From assembly GCA_026874595.1 (NCBI GenBank), contig CM049312.1:29561456-29625455 (forward strand): 64,000 nt of DNA, in the 5' to 3' direction. Origin of the DNA: Sipunculus nudus (lineage: Eukaryota; Annelida; Sipuncula; Golfingiida; Sipunculidae). Under the pieces are notes generated by a model. That model saw nothing but the letters and a program-made list of their open reading frames with translations. It made no database searches and had not been told where the DNA came from. Each line of letters opens with the position of its first letter. Positions within the stretch are counted from its first letter, which is position 1. The position numbers and the translations under genes were made by a program. This document shows, piece by piece, positions 1-12,093 of this stretch.

Positions 1-233
1 TTCCATTTCCAAATATAGATAATTCAGTTACACACTATGGGAAGAACAACACAGGCTCTGGGCAACCCTCACTTTGCTGGTATCTGTTTTTTTTTTTCTT
101 GCAACGGATATATGGCTATGATAAAACAGTCTAAATCTCATAATAGGTTGTTGAATCGAGACCAAAATGGAAGTGTAATGACCTATTCTTTAACAAGAGT
201 AGGTATACTGGTGACCTGAGAGCACAGACTGAC

Positions 234-330
234 CTCCCGTGAGTTCAAGGATACTTCTCTCTCCCTCCACTTGTCTCTTCTTTTCCTCATACTCCTGGAT
301 CAGGTTCTCCCTCAGTTCAATCTTCTTCTC
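234..330 (-). CDS. SUDS3: SUDS3 coding exon 5 (last exon visible)
   Basis: 97 bases, acceptor tcag|GAGAAG, donor GGAG|gtcagt. Encodes EKKIELRENLIQEYEEKKRQ and ends at LELTG, which marks the end of the coiled coil in vertebrate SUDS3. I see no further exon between 1 and 233. Confidence 0.93.
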
Positions 331-3300
331 CTGAGGTAGAAAAGTTATACCCAGTGCATTATGGGAACAGGATGAACAGAATGAACTGGTTAAATTCAGG
401 GCATATTACTTCTCTGTATAAATCTAGATAAAGTGGAAATAATCAACATAAATAAGTACCCTTTTACATATATATATGACAGCAATATAATTTCATATTT
501 TAAAACCTGAATGCATAAAACAAGTTGCACTAAAGTTCTACAATATTTCTTGTAAATCACAAGTCAAAAAGACTACATTTTAGTTTCACTGATTAACAAT
601 AAAAATAGACCCACCTCAAACTCTTTGGCTGCATTTTTCTTCTCTCTCACAAAATCTCTTTCAACTTCTTCAAGCTGTAATAAAGACAAATAATCCTCTT
701 AAATTTTTTCATTCTAGATACATTTACATTTTTAAACACCAAAATGTTATACTATTAATACAAGAGTAACTAAGTATCCAACAAGATTAAAACCATATCC
801 ATTTAGATTTCCAATGGACATCTAAGAAACCAGAAAACCTCATGTTATAACAATGTGGTGTGTAGGATCCTATAAAGTAAAATTGATTAAAATTCAGTTT
901 GATAGAGTCATACTAGTTCCCATTGCTACAGGCCTGCTCTAAGTACTGAATTGTAGAAATAATCTAATAAAATACATAACATTGACAGAAGCAATCTCAC
1001 CCTTAAAGCTACAGGCCTAGTTAGGAGCAATGACAGGATGCATGCAGTGTTAAACATTTACACGTTTTTTGTTAATGATATGACAAGAAGAAGACAGCAC
1101 AATAAATATTTTCTTCATTTTTCCTTAATTCCAATTTGTTATATTTTGCTGCAAATGATGCTTTACATTTTAACTGAATAACCAATATTTGTCCTTAGAT
1201 AGACATTCTCAAGATCAGGATACAAATACACAACTTACCAAGCTGAAATCCCAGCAATTAGTGCCAAGATGTGTATACATATGCACTGATAATCTTGAAA
1301 ATATAAATGTGTTTTCTTGAGTGTATATGCATGAACTGGCATATGTATGAAGTGGTTGTAGTGGTAGGTTGATCTAGCAGGTTCCTCCCCCCCCCCCCCC
1401 CCACACACATCTTAATGTGGAGTGATGTGATATGTGAAAACTGCTCTGGAGGTGATTTTCACATACACAAACATATATATATATATGCATATATGATGAC
1501 AAACATATGGAAACTCCAGTTACAAAATCATAAAAATTTTTTCATCTATATACACACATGGAAACACTGCTTTAGAGTTGATTTTAGTCTTAGGGTATAG
1601 TTTCATTTACTATTTGTTCATTTAACTGGGATAATTTGTGTGTGCTCCTCCCCTAACCAAGCAGTATTTGCAGAATTACATTAATTCATGCCAGACCACA
1701 TTTTAAGCTGCTTAAAACGTGTGAGACATTGTGAATTGGGCCTCCAGTTTAAATCTGATGTTAGACTGACTTACTTCACATTCTCTCCAGATTTCGTTCA
1801 GCCTCAGCCTCTCCTGGTGCTGCTGTTCTATTTTCTTCAGCTTCTTCATGTATTCTGGCAGCGTACCTTCTTTCAGCTGCTGAAGCTGCTTCTTAAGCTG
1901 AGCCAGCTTGTCTTGGTACATCCTGTCAAGTGAAATATATCATTAATTCTCAATAGTCGACTACCTCTACACTTGGGTCAGGGAAAGAGTCGGGGTACAG
2001 CTTTTAAGGATGTCTTTGAGTATTTGGACCTCAGTGGGAGCTTCTTAAAGGGACCTTGCAAACTCAAGGTGTGCTATAAATAGATGTGCAGTCATAAAAA
2101 AACCTTATGAACAAAACAACTTCCACCTGACAATGAAATACCCCTCTCCTTTTGTTCTGTCTGACAGCAAAATGTCCAAACTATCTGTAGTATATCAAGA
2201 AACATCAAAAGTAGCTGGTTGCATTGTGTTTGGATTGAAAGAACCTATCAGTGACCAGGGAGTGTCGACATATACAGTGATTTAACAACAATGCAGTCAT
2301 CATTTACTTTTGTGCCCAAGTAGAGAACATAATGTCTAACTATAGCTGACTTTTCAGTATCCCCTGGCAAATTGTTTAGGCTGGACAGAGAATTCATGAA
2401 TGACACTACTCTTCAGTGTTTGTTGATGATAAAGTGCACCAACAGCTTGATAAAATATCATAGACATACACAGATATGCACCAAATAGACATGCTTTTAA
2501 TGGAACCAAGCAGTGGAACTGCAAGTACATCCATTTACTTTTGTATCTAGTATAGTTAAGATAGTGTCTAGGCAACAGACAATGTCAAAAACCAACAATA
2601 ACATCTATGGATCACCAAAGAGAATCAAAGGGGTGTATTGCAAAACAAACCAGCAAATTTGTGGAATTTATGTCCCTCGCTTCTGCCTCTTGAACTTTAG
2701 CTTCCTGTGATCTTCCTGCTTGGCTTCTCAATATGTTTTAGGTTTTATTTTCCCCTGAAGATGCCTCCACATGTCATAGTGCCTGTGTTTTAGATTTCAT
2801 TGTTCCCTGAAGATGTCTCCAAATGTGATAATTTTTTTTTTGTGAATTGGGAACAAAAGGGAATTTTTTTTTTTGGAGCTGGTGATAATAAATGTTCAGA
2901 CTGACACTCCAAAACCAATCCCAACCAAGGTATGCATGAGAGTAGTCAAAAACTTAAATTTGAATGATATCGGATTATATTTAGGAAAGTTATCGCATAG
3001 AAACGAAAACCTGAAGGACGGAGACACAGAGGGACAGCCAAACAAACCCAAATCAATGTCCCTGTTCCATGGAAGACAACAAACAGTCAGCAGTGATTAC
3101 ACTGCAATTATCATCTGAACAGATCAGTTCCCTAGTAAATAAAATGAAAATACATGTACCTGTTTATCAAATACATGAGGTTTAAGTGTATGTAGTTCAG
3201 TGCGTAAAAAATAAAAATTGTAACTAGCACCTGATTTATATAACATGCAATGTGTTCCTTGATTTTGATGTTTTCAACTTCCAAGTTAAAATTGCCTGCG

Positions 3301-6300
3301 CAGACACTCCAGACTGACGATCCAATTGTTGGCTGCCTAGACACTTCCTATAGTTAATTAGCAACCACATTATACAATGGTATGCACCCTGATATGTTAA
3401 ATCATTTTTATGTAAAAAAGACTCATTTTTGTATATTTTGTGTCAAGTTTCTGTACTCTTGTGTGTCCAAGTATTTTAACTGACAACAAATTGAAAGTAA
3501 TTGAAATGTAATAAAATTACTTTTCATTGTTATTGTAATTAATTACATTTGCAAATCTATGTCATTTTAAATGTAATTTGACATTTTGAAAGTTATTTTA
3601 CTACCGTTAAATCTGTGAAATTTTGTACAGAAAAAAATAATTAAATTGGAGGAAGTCAGAAATTTAACAGATGATTTCAGCAGTTTTTAAATCTAGTCTT
3701 GACAAGTTGAGATGCCTTGTAGGCAGTGGGCGATAATAGGAGCCTCAAGTATTTACTCACCGATTTTACATTCGTCCGTGTGAACTATAATTTTTCATGA
3801 ATAAAACATTATTTTTTATACTTGTGTTGTTTTTTTTTTAAATAAAAGTAAGTTTGGAAAAGGAGCTCGACAATCATACCTGGTTGCGTGACATCCAGGG
3901 CTTCAAAGACAAAGAATCTAATTTGAACCTGGCTTACACATGGAACATCCCATTAAATGGTGCATGTTAATCTTGAGGTCTTTAAATCACTTAAATTTGT
4001 GACTAAGCAAAATTGTGTACTACTCCAGCAAGTATACATGTGGCCCCTGTGGAATTCACGCGGAACATTTAGCTTGTAAGAATAATGGAAATTTCATTGA
4101 TAATTCTCTATATTATTATAAACTGATACATCAGATAATTTTATTGGCCAGGAACACAATCAACATTAACTCCCTTACACACTTTCATGTGACTTACTTA
4201 TACAGCTGTGTCATGGAATAAAGGTTATACAGTTGGAATGATCATCTTAGTTAAGCTTGATCGAGCGCTGTTAGTTTTAGGATGGGCAACCGTCCTCACC
4301 AGCAGTTTCCGAACGAGCCTATACACCTTTAACAAGTTACAGGCCTGTAATGCAAATTCCTTCTTAAACTATTTTTTTACTTGTTTTGCTATGAATGCAT
4401 CCAGTTCTGGACTAGCAGGCATATCCGTGGCTAAATTGGTTCTCCCCATGCATACGGTAGCATTCCTGCAGTGGAGACAGCTCTGTGAAACCCGAGACAC
4501 AGCTGGCCAATAATAGCATGTATTTACTAACATTTACAAATCAAGGAATGTGCGTACTTTGTGACTGATTTGACCAATCCCCAGCAAAGGTAGCCTATCT
4601 GGGCTTTTCTCTGACAAAATACATGGAGAATATGCATGAGAGGTTTTAGCTCTTTAGTTTTTAGACATGAAATAAGGATGAGAAAATGATGAGAATATTT
4701 AAGCTTATTTGATGATGGATTGTTTTTGGATGGGTAAACAATAGCACCGTCTGGTGGAGAAATGTGAACAAACTAAGAAACAAAGCCAGGTCATCTTCTG
4801 TCAAGTGAATACCGCAGGACTTTCATAAATTCACACTGAGTGCATGGTGATCTTTTTTATAAAGAAACAGAGATCCACTTCGTCAATGATTTTAGGATTA
4901 GTGTTACTCGGAGTAAGGCAGCATGTGAGTTCTTGGTAATGTTATTAAACCAACAGAACAATATGAATGATAAATACTCCATTTATCACTCACTCCACCT
5001 GACCGCTTGAGTGTTCCAGTGGCTTGGCTGAGGTGGCCATATTGGAATTCATACAGGTCTGTTATTCAATAGGTCTGGAACCCTGATATGTACCAATCAT
5101 CCCTGTGAACTTGGTAAAATGTGCCAAGTACAAGTACAGGGCAAGTACCCAGATATTTGTACAAAGTACATGTACTTGATCCAAGCCTGGGTTTGGATTC
5201 CATACACAATGCAACTAGCCCCTGATGGTGTTTCTGGATGAACTACTGTTTGCCTGGACATTTTGCAGTCAGACATAACAAGAATAGAGGGGTGCTTCAT
5301 TGTCAGCCTGAGGGTGAAGTACCACAGAAACCTTTACAGAAAACCTTGTAAATCATAAGCCCTATACATACAGGCCACTGCTCAGGAGAAACTAAATGTA
5401 GGCACTCCATGGTCAATAATAGGTGCTTCCAATCAAAACACAATGCAACCAGCTCCTTAGGATGTTTCTGGATGACCAGCAGATAAGACTGGATGAATGC
5501 AACCAGGCTGTTTGAATTCAGTTAGAACACAAGCAGAGGGTTACTTCAAATTAACTCAGGTAAAATCTCACAGATACCCCCCCCCCCCACCCAGAAGCCT
5601 TATTAGGGATAAGCTGGAAACGTACAGCTCAGATGAAATTTGGGCACAGAGGGATCAGCAGTGTTTACTACTGTGAAGCAATATACAAGATTGTTTGTCT
5701 GACTTCAGGCAGCAAGATTGGGGTAATTGTAATTTTTAATTGTAATTACCTGTAATTAATTACATATTTTCAATTAATTGAATTTAATTTGTAACTGAAC
5801 AAAATTCAATTACAACTTTTAAAGTAATGATCACAAGGGTAAGAATATGTGTAATTTCAATTACTTTTTAATTAATCCCAAATTCATGACAGAGCACAAT
5901 ATCTTATACCTCGTTCCTTTGCACTGTTATCATTACACTCTTGTAAGGATTGTAAGCTATGATTATATAATAAATAGTACCCATGCATGTAAATAAACAT
6001 GGAAATTTATTAGTATGCCTTATAAGTTATAATGGCCTTTTTATTTTGTTAATGCCTCCACTGCAATGTAGATAAACTAACAAGCTTCAATAATGTACAC
6101 TTGTCCAGAGCTTCACTACAAGTGTGGGCTTGTTGCATTTCACACTTTCCCTGAAAAGGAGGCTGGAACATACTCATACTGATCTAGTTATATCACTGTT
6201 CATCTGCTAATTAGCTGACACTGAGAGAGTCAGAGAAACAAAAGAGGCTAATGATCTAGGAAGGCTGATATCAGAATTACCTCAAGTCAATGGCCCATGA

Positions 6301-8633
6301 GGTAAATTGAGATGGGTTTCAAGATAGCTAGACTGTCTCAGTTGGCTGGCTCTAACATTTGAACAGTCTCCACTGTTTCCTGTGCCCACAGACTCTGGGC
6401 ATTCAATGTATACTGGTTTTACTATCTTTCTTATATAATCAAGAAGCTAACCATGGTGAATGCACTGGATTTTCATTACCTTTTCCTATAAAAAATTTCA
6501 TTACATAAAAATGTAATATGTTATATATTCAGTATGAATATACTTATATGAATTATTCACATGAAATGTTTGCATTAATGAATTTAGTGAAATCACATTG
6601 TATATAAAATTCCAGTATTTATGACATAACTTTAATCTGCATGAAATGAGGGTTTATGAGATGATTTATGTGTAGGATTACTGTACAGGATTAAGGTAAT
6701 CACTAAAAAGGTTTATCCATCATCAAAGGTTTGAACCAACAAGTATTTACACGTGCTCTAATTGGTACATGTCAGTGTTTTATCAAGAAGCAAGACATTT
6801 TGTCCAATAAAGGATATATGTGATAAGAGTACTAGAGAATATAAGATGAAAATTTTTGCATAAATGACTTCGAGATAATGATTAAAATAAAGTTTATCAA
6901 TATGTGCTTTCAGATATTTCTATTTTTTGTCAAAACACTAATTCAGCAAATGTTTTAATGCCTGATACTATAAAGAATACACACAATGTTCATATATGAT
7001 GGTGAAAGCAAGTTTTGCCTTTCCATAAAAGAAAAGTATAGCTTTTGTGCACGTTAATATATTACACCAGACTGGATATGTTTTGATTGCAGTTTTTTCT
7101 TTTATAAATTTAATAAGTTGGCCTTTCTAACATGAATGATACTTTACATGAACCATGCTTCTGTATATTTAATCATTACTTTGTAAAATTAAAGTAATTT
7201 GTAACTGTAATTGGGATTTCTGGAAGTAATTGTAATTGTAATGATAACTTTTCAATGTAATTGGCCCTAACCCTGTCAGGCACAGGCAGATTATTTAAGT
7301 GTAACTGAAAATTATTCAAATTGCAGTGTATTTTTCAAAATAATTAATTTCAATTACATGTAATTTGAAATATGTTTAATTACAAATTACTTTTAGTTAC
7401 ATGAAATCATGTCATTAATTACATTAAATTACAATTACATTTTCAATTACCTGAGCCCTGTTCATAGTATGAAAGGTTAGTCGGGGCTTTCTTAACATGT
7501 ACACTAAGTATGCTACACTAGAAGTTCAGCTTGCAGTTTAAGTATGCTACATTGGTAGTCAGAGTCAGACCCCTATATTCCCTATAATAGGTATATCAGT
7601 GAAAATTTCAAAATTAGAATTTTTACATGAAAAATATGACAGTTTGTCTTTATTTCAGGATCATATAAATTCTTAAACTGATTTGATATGACTATTAATA
7701 ACATAGTTATGGACATTTATTGGTTTTTAAATCCAAGCTAATTGGGACCCATCTCTCCAGGAAAACCTGTAACCAGCAGGGTGCTAGCTCCACTAATTAG
7801 GGGGCGTGGCTATAACAAAAAAAAAAGCAATTTCTTTTTAAATAAAATTAATACTTATTAATGTTATTGTTCACTGTAACACGTACTGTTCTTTGATTTC
7901 TGTGAACTGCTCTTCTCTTTTGACCATTTCTGATTCACTTGCATCTTCAGTGTCTAGTTGGGAAAAAGAAATATACAATTCATAAAACAAAATTATGAAA
8001 AAAGGTATAAATTATAATTACTCCCTAAATCAATATTTTTTTTTAAATTTTAACCTGCAAACAATTATATGAGTACATTCAAAATTAATTACATAAGAGA
8101 ACGGTCAAACACAGCAAAGCATGGTGCTAAAAAAGAGCGCATCAACGTCAAGCATAATGAACTATACACTCACCATATTCATACACTGACATATCGACGC
8201 TGTGCATCTTTCTTTTATTATCGCTCAATAACCCCAAATTTTAAATTTCTGATATAAACTGACAATTATAACCACACTGGTGTGAAGTAAACGTTTGTGC
8301 TTCAAATGTGCGAATATTCTGCATAAATTGCAAGAATATTTGTCCATATAAGCCTACATCTGGTTCAGTCAAGTTAGTATATGCCAAAGCCTCGATCTGT
8401 TACCCAGGGATTTCCTGAAATGGCCGTCTTGTCCCCGCGTGTCACGGGAGGTCAACATCGTGCATGGACCGAAGGGATATCCCGTGAAATTAACGAATGA
8501 ACGGACACAAACCTTCGTCTGACGGTTGTTCGAAGTATCCACGCTCATCTTCCCAACCGCCGAGACTGTCAAAATTATCTATTTCTGGATCAAAATTACT
8601 TCTACATGGCGACTTCGCAAGTGTGGCCGCCAT
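234..8633 (-). CDS. SUDS3: SUDS3 (Sds3), 5' half, five coding exons
   Basis: Sds3 is a subunit of the nuclear Sin3-HDAC corepressor; its coiled coil dimerises and helps recruit deacetylase to Sin3. Minus-strand coding exons at 8633-8513, 7953-7887, 1922-1775, 674-615 and 330-234 join in frame with GT/AG sites. They encode about 164 residues of a protein I recall as 328 residues in human. Recognition rests on the acidic DTEDASES segment, then KEQMYQDKLAQLKKQLQQ, KEGTLPEY, REKKNAAKEFE, KKIELRENLI and LELTG, which follow vertebrate SUDS3 in order. The charged heptad-like stretch from about residue 55 to 160 is the coiled coil. ATG at 8633 is the only start in frame with exon 2, and NRF1-like sequence lies just upstream. 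The C-terminal Sin3-binding half is beyond the left edge. The paralogues BRMS1/BRMS1L match less well. Confidence 0.95.
615..674 (-). CDS. SUDS3: SUDS3 coding exon 4 (coiled coil)
   Basis: 60 bases, exactly 20 codons: LEEVERDF then VREKKNAAKEFE. Acceptor acag|CTT, donor GAG|gtgggt. It continues the charged coiled coil without a frame change. Confidence 0.95.
675..1774 (-). other. SUDS3 intron 3
   Basis: About 1.1 kb with no coding signal. It contains a 16-base C run at 1387-1402 followed by CA repeats and a short AT run near 1472-1485. Confidence 0.85.
1775..1922 (-). CDS. SUDS3: SUDS3 coding exon 3 (coiled coil)
   Basis: 148 bases, acceptor acag|GATG, donor GAA|gtaagt. Encodes MYQDKLAQLKKQLQQ, KEGTLPEYMKK and ERLRLNEIWRECE, the most diagnostic block of Sds3. 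It begins the coiled coil. Confidence 0.97.
3480..3660. repeat. AATTAC-type low-complexity repeat, copy 1
   Basis: Dense overlapping words of the gtaatt/aattac type, also at 5715-5880 and 7175-7460 in the same intron. It looks like a dispersed simple-sequence family rather than a perfect tandem array. Confidence 0.6.
5715..5880. repeat. AATTAC-type low-complexity repeat, copy 2
   Basis: Runs such as taattgtaattacctgtaa repeat on both strands, matching the copies at 3480 and 7175. Confidence 0.6.
7175..7460. repeat. AATTAC-type low-complexity repeat, copy 3
   Basis: The longest of the three, in two dense clusters with an ordinary stretch around 7265-7320 between them. Confidence 0.6.
7887..7953 (-). 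CDS. SUDS3: SUDS3 coding exon 2
   Basis: 67 bases, acceptor ctag|ACACTG, donor AACA|gtacgt. Encodes DTEDASESEMVKREEQF then TEIKEQ, closely matching the vertebrate SUDS3 segment before MYQDKL. Confidence 0.94.
8513..8633 (-). CDS. SUDS3: SUDS3 coding exon 1 (start codon)
   Basis: Begins with MAATLAKSPC and ends in an acidic stretch ...FEQPSDE, with donor GAAG|gtttgt. It is 121 bases and leaves phase 1. The N-terminus is poorly conserved in this family, but frame continuity into exon 2 (DE|DTEDAS) supports it. Confidence 0.9.
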
Positions 8634-8710
8634 GGTTTTCGTTTACAAACATGGGGATTCCCGGTGTCACGGCGATTATTATTCACATGTATAAAAAAAG
8701 GTCTTCTACT

Positions 8711-8720
8711 GCGCATGCGC
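8711..8720. promoter_or_regulatory. NRF1-like site upstream of SUDS3
   Basis: GCGCATGCGC is a perfect palindrome matching the NRF1 consensus. It lies about 78 bases upstream of the SUDS3 start codon in a CpG-richer patch, a usual place for NRF1 in TATA-less housekeeping promoters. Binding is inferred. Confidence 0.6.
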
Positions 8721-9779
8721 CAAAACTCGGCGTCCCCAAAGTTAATGATAAATCATTACTCGGTTATCTTTAACACACATAGACTATCATAACGCTACAT
8801 AATATCACCATCTTTAGTTAAAATACTATCTTATCTAGCAACTAGCAAATTAAATCTTATATTTTGTTGTTTTCTTAATACAACATAATATAGCTTTTCA
8901 CCTTTTTTTAATAGCAAATGCAATGGCTCATGTGCGTGTTCTACTAAATTATCGAGAGTTCAGGTGTCAATTTAATCTTGTAATAAGTGAGAGTTTTACG
9001 TTAACCCGTGCCAGATTTAATAATTCCGTCTCTTTTTGGTATATCTGTAAATGTATACAGAACTAAAAGAAATTAATTGATTTAATGTAAAAAAAAAATA
9101 CAATGTAGGCCTGTTATATATGACGCCTATGATTATGATTTTACTCAGAGAAAATTGACAATGGTGCAATTTTGTACAAATCATACATGCAGGTTGACTG
9201 AGGTACGGCTGCATTACATGGTTCATTATGAAGTAAGGCACAGATTGAGTGCTTACAGTTCAATCAGTAAATTATTCCACAAAGCATTTTTCAGCAGAAG
9301 GACAAAAAAAAATGAAACGCATCGAAATTCGTCCGCAAGATGTGTAATGAATGTTTTGAGTTGAAGATACACCCTTTCAGGCGATGTGGCATATCACCTG
9401 GCACCAGATGAAATGTTGGTCGAAAGTAAATGACAAAGTTTTGTTTCTCGAGAAAAATAAGGATCCCTGACATATCGACATGTATATAGCTTATATTTAC
9501 AAATCTAACTTTTGTTTTAAATTTGCCTGCATGGTCAAAGATTATGTATGAATACATCTTGTTTTCCCCGAAAAAAGGTAAATTTATCTTTTTATTTTTA
9601 AAGGTACAAAATGATTTGCATTTCATCATGTATATAAACTCCCGATATTAGTATAGTTTGGCTGTATGCAAAATTCCCCAAGTAAACCATACCAGGACAT
9701 TAAGATACTGCCTTCAGTTCACCTTTTGTATATGTTACTGTGGTTCTTGTGTGGGTAAACACAGTCCACGTGTTTCTGT

Positions 9780-10080
9780 TTATCATAACAAGCCTGAGTG
9801 AACAGAAGTCCGATCCTGAGCATGCGCAACAACTCCAAAACAAGTAGAAGAAACATGACAGAAGAAACACCGGTTTCAAGCTTCAAACATATTGTTTCTA
9901 GAAGTGACGCGGTACGGCCACCAGGTGGCGTGTGCGACATGTTCATGTTTAGCACCACCGATCGCGCCCGATGCAAGCTTATTTCCACTCGTGTACAAGA
10001 GTTACCAAACGGTTTTAGAACAGAATGTAGGCCTATTCCGTCATATTTTAAAGAGAACACACAAAGTTGCACGTTAATTT
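9780..10080. promoter_or_regulatory. GC-richer intergenic patch with NRF1-like and CTCF-like motifs
   Basis: This stretch has more CpG than its surroundings. It carries GAGCATGCGCAAC near 9822 and CCACCAGGTGGCG at 9918-9930. Long open frames on both strands here look like a by-product of composition. It could be an unannotated promoter or first exon; I cannot decide. Confidence 0.3.
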
Positions 10081-10817
10081 AACATACCTAGCATGTGAAA
10101 TTGTGAATATAAATCCCTTTAAACACATCAATTGTCTGGGATCGGTGAAACAAGCACTGACGCCGGGCAAGAGCGACAAAACACTTCATGATATTGAATA
10201 GAAACAGAACTTTTATCTCTTGATATCTTTTATTTAGTTAAATCTGATAAAGTTTTCTCATTTTAATTGAGCTTCGTGAGCGTGAACGATGATGTTAGAT
10301 TAAAAAAAAAACTGATATCAGTTTTGGATCTCGTGAAAAAATGTGCAACAAAAGATTGAAAAACTGTGGAAGTAGTGTGCATACACACTGATAACAGATC
10401 TATACCTGATAGTCATATTATACAAAAAAAACACACGCATATGTCGTAAATAGTGAATAAACAATGCATATACGCCTTCTATGTCACTGTAACGTATGAA
10501 GAAAAAAAAATTGCTAACATTGTCTAAATGGCAGAAACTGCAAGTATAAAATGGCTTTCGTCTCGAAGCTCTGTCGTTTGACTGATCGGGTTCGGTTCTG
10601 GATTGGCATGGCTGGTCTCCGCTGCTGGGAACGGCGGAGGAAAGGTATGCTGTTGTGGCGGTGGGTGTTGTGGCTTTCCTGAAAAGTCACCGGTGCGGGT
10701 AAAACGGTAGCGGTCTCTGGCGGCTCCCTGCTTGGCTTGGTGGCATCACATTCGTGGCCTCGCGGATAGGCATCTCTTTTTACTTGTGCATGAACCAAAG
10801 ATAAAACCTTGGTGGTA

Positions 10818-10990
10818 TACAGTAGAACCTCGAAATTCCGACCACCACCCGGACTTGGATAAAGCGGTCGCGTTTACGAGGCTGTTTAAGCGAGGTTTTA
10901 TATAAAGACCGAAAAAGAATCGGGACCCGAAAAATTGGTCGTTGTTCTGAGGTGGCCGCGAAATCGAGATGGTCTTTCGGAGAGGTTTAA
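10818..10990. mobile_element. Possible pogo/Tigger-like element end
   Basis: Starts with TACAGTAGAACCTCGAAATT, resembling the CAGTAGAACCTCG termini of pogo/Tigger-type DNA transposons. I could not find the matching opposite end, so it may be a fragment. Confidence 0.35.
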
Positions 10991-11938
10991 CTCAATAATT
11001 TATCGAAAAAAAACATGGTACAATTCAGCTCAAATTGATTATTTTTCAGGTTTCCCAAGCTAATGTATGTATTACTGTCCAAAGTGCAACTCAAAATCTA
11101 CAGTACTTTTCATTTGAAAATTGAATGCAAGGTACATCAGATATCATTTCTTTGAAGATGACCCGACTAATTTATTCTGATTTTGCAATACACAGCGAAT
11201 TAAAATGTTTAAGTGGTACTTCACCCTCCACTCCCAAGATTGCAGCAGGGCGAAGGACTGCAGTCTGACTGTCATAGAGCTGTCTCGCTCTTTTGTCAAC
11301 ACACAATTTCAGTTTTTCCTTAATATTACTTTAACGTTTTCTCTGTGACCATTCGACATGTATACAAATTCCTAAAGCTAAGAAATATTCCATACAATTA
11401 ATATGGATCGTGAAAACTGAGGGAATTCTCACAACTGTGTCATACAAAATTAAAGAATAAAATAGGGTCATTCTTTTCTTCAGAAGTGTAGGAGGCAATT
11501 GAGAAACGTATAAATGTCCATAACCAATTATCCCAGTTAACAATTTTAAACAACTCATGTATTGTCCAATCACTGGGTTGCAATGATTTTGTCATCCGCT
11601 ATCTGATCAATTTATAGGTTGCATTTCTGTTCGAAGTAATTGTAGCATGAAATCAGATATACAAGAGAGTACCCCCCCCCCATCATATACATACATATAC
11701 TAAATACTTATATCATTTTTATATATGGCTATATACGTATACATATATGTGTGCATGTGTCTTGTTTGCCAGACGTGAAATACCTTACAAGTGGAAGCAA
11801 ATAGGCCTTTAGGTCTATGTGTCAATTAGCCATTTACACTTGAAATTTAAATATATATTAATCGTAATTGTATTAAGTTTCATACACTACAGGGCGTTAC
11901 CAGGTGAGGGGTCCGAAATATTTGACAAAGACAATTGA

Positions 11939-12013
<75 letters not shown>
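11939..12013. repeat. (AT)n microsatellite
   Basis: About 70 bases of nearly uninterrupted AT dinucleotides with two small breaks. Confidence 0.97.
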
Positions 12014-12016
<3 letters not shown>

Positions 12017-12093
12017 GACACCACAATAATCCAAGACAACGTAGGCCACTCTTTAAAATTCTAATTAGAATAATCAGACAGTTGTACAAGATG

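Larger units (their letters stand above)
1923..7886 (-). other. SUDS3 intron 2 (about 6 kb)
   Basis: No exon recognised. The small open frames are AT-rich and unlike any family I know. Three stretches rich in aattac/gtaatt words lie at about 3480-3660, 5715-5880 and 7175-7460. Confidence 0.85.

Noticed and set aside
234-1922. BRMS1/BRMS1L as identity of the left gene
   Set aside because: Same family, but the MYQDKLAQLK, KEGTLPEY and KKIELRENLI blocks follow SUDS3 much more closely.
9719-10082. Overlapping ~100-residue open frames on both strands
   Set aside because: No family match, the two frames overlap over most of their length, and no splice or translation context favours either. Kept only as a GC-richer patch.
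10514-10798. 94-residue minus-strand frame in a GC-richer stretch
   Set aside because: No recognisable domain and no adjoining exon; probably composition or part of a repeat.
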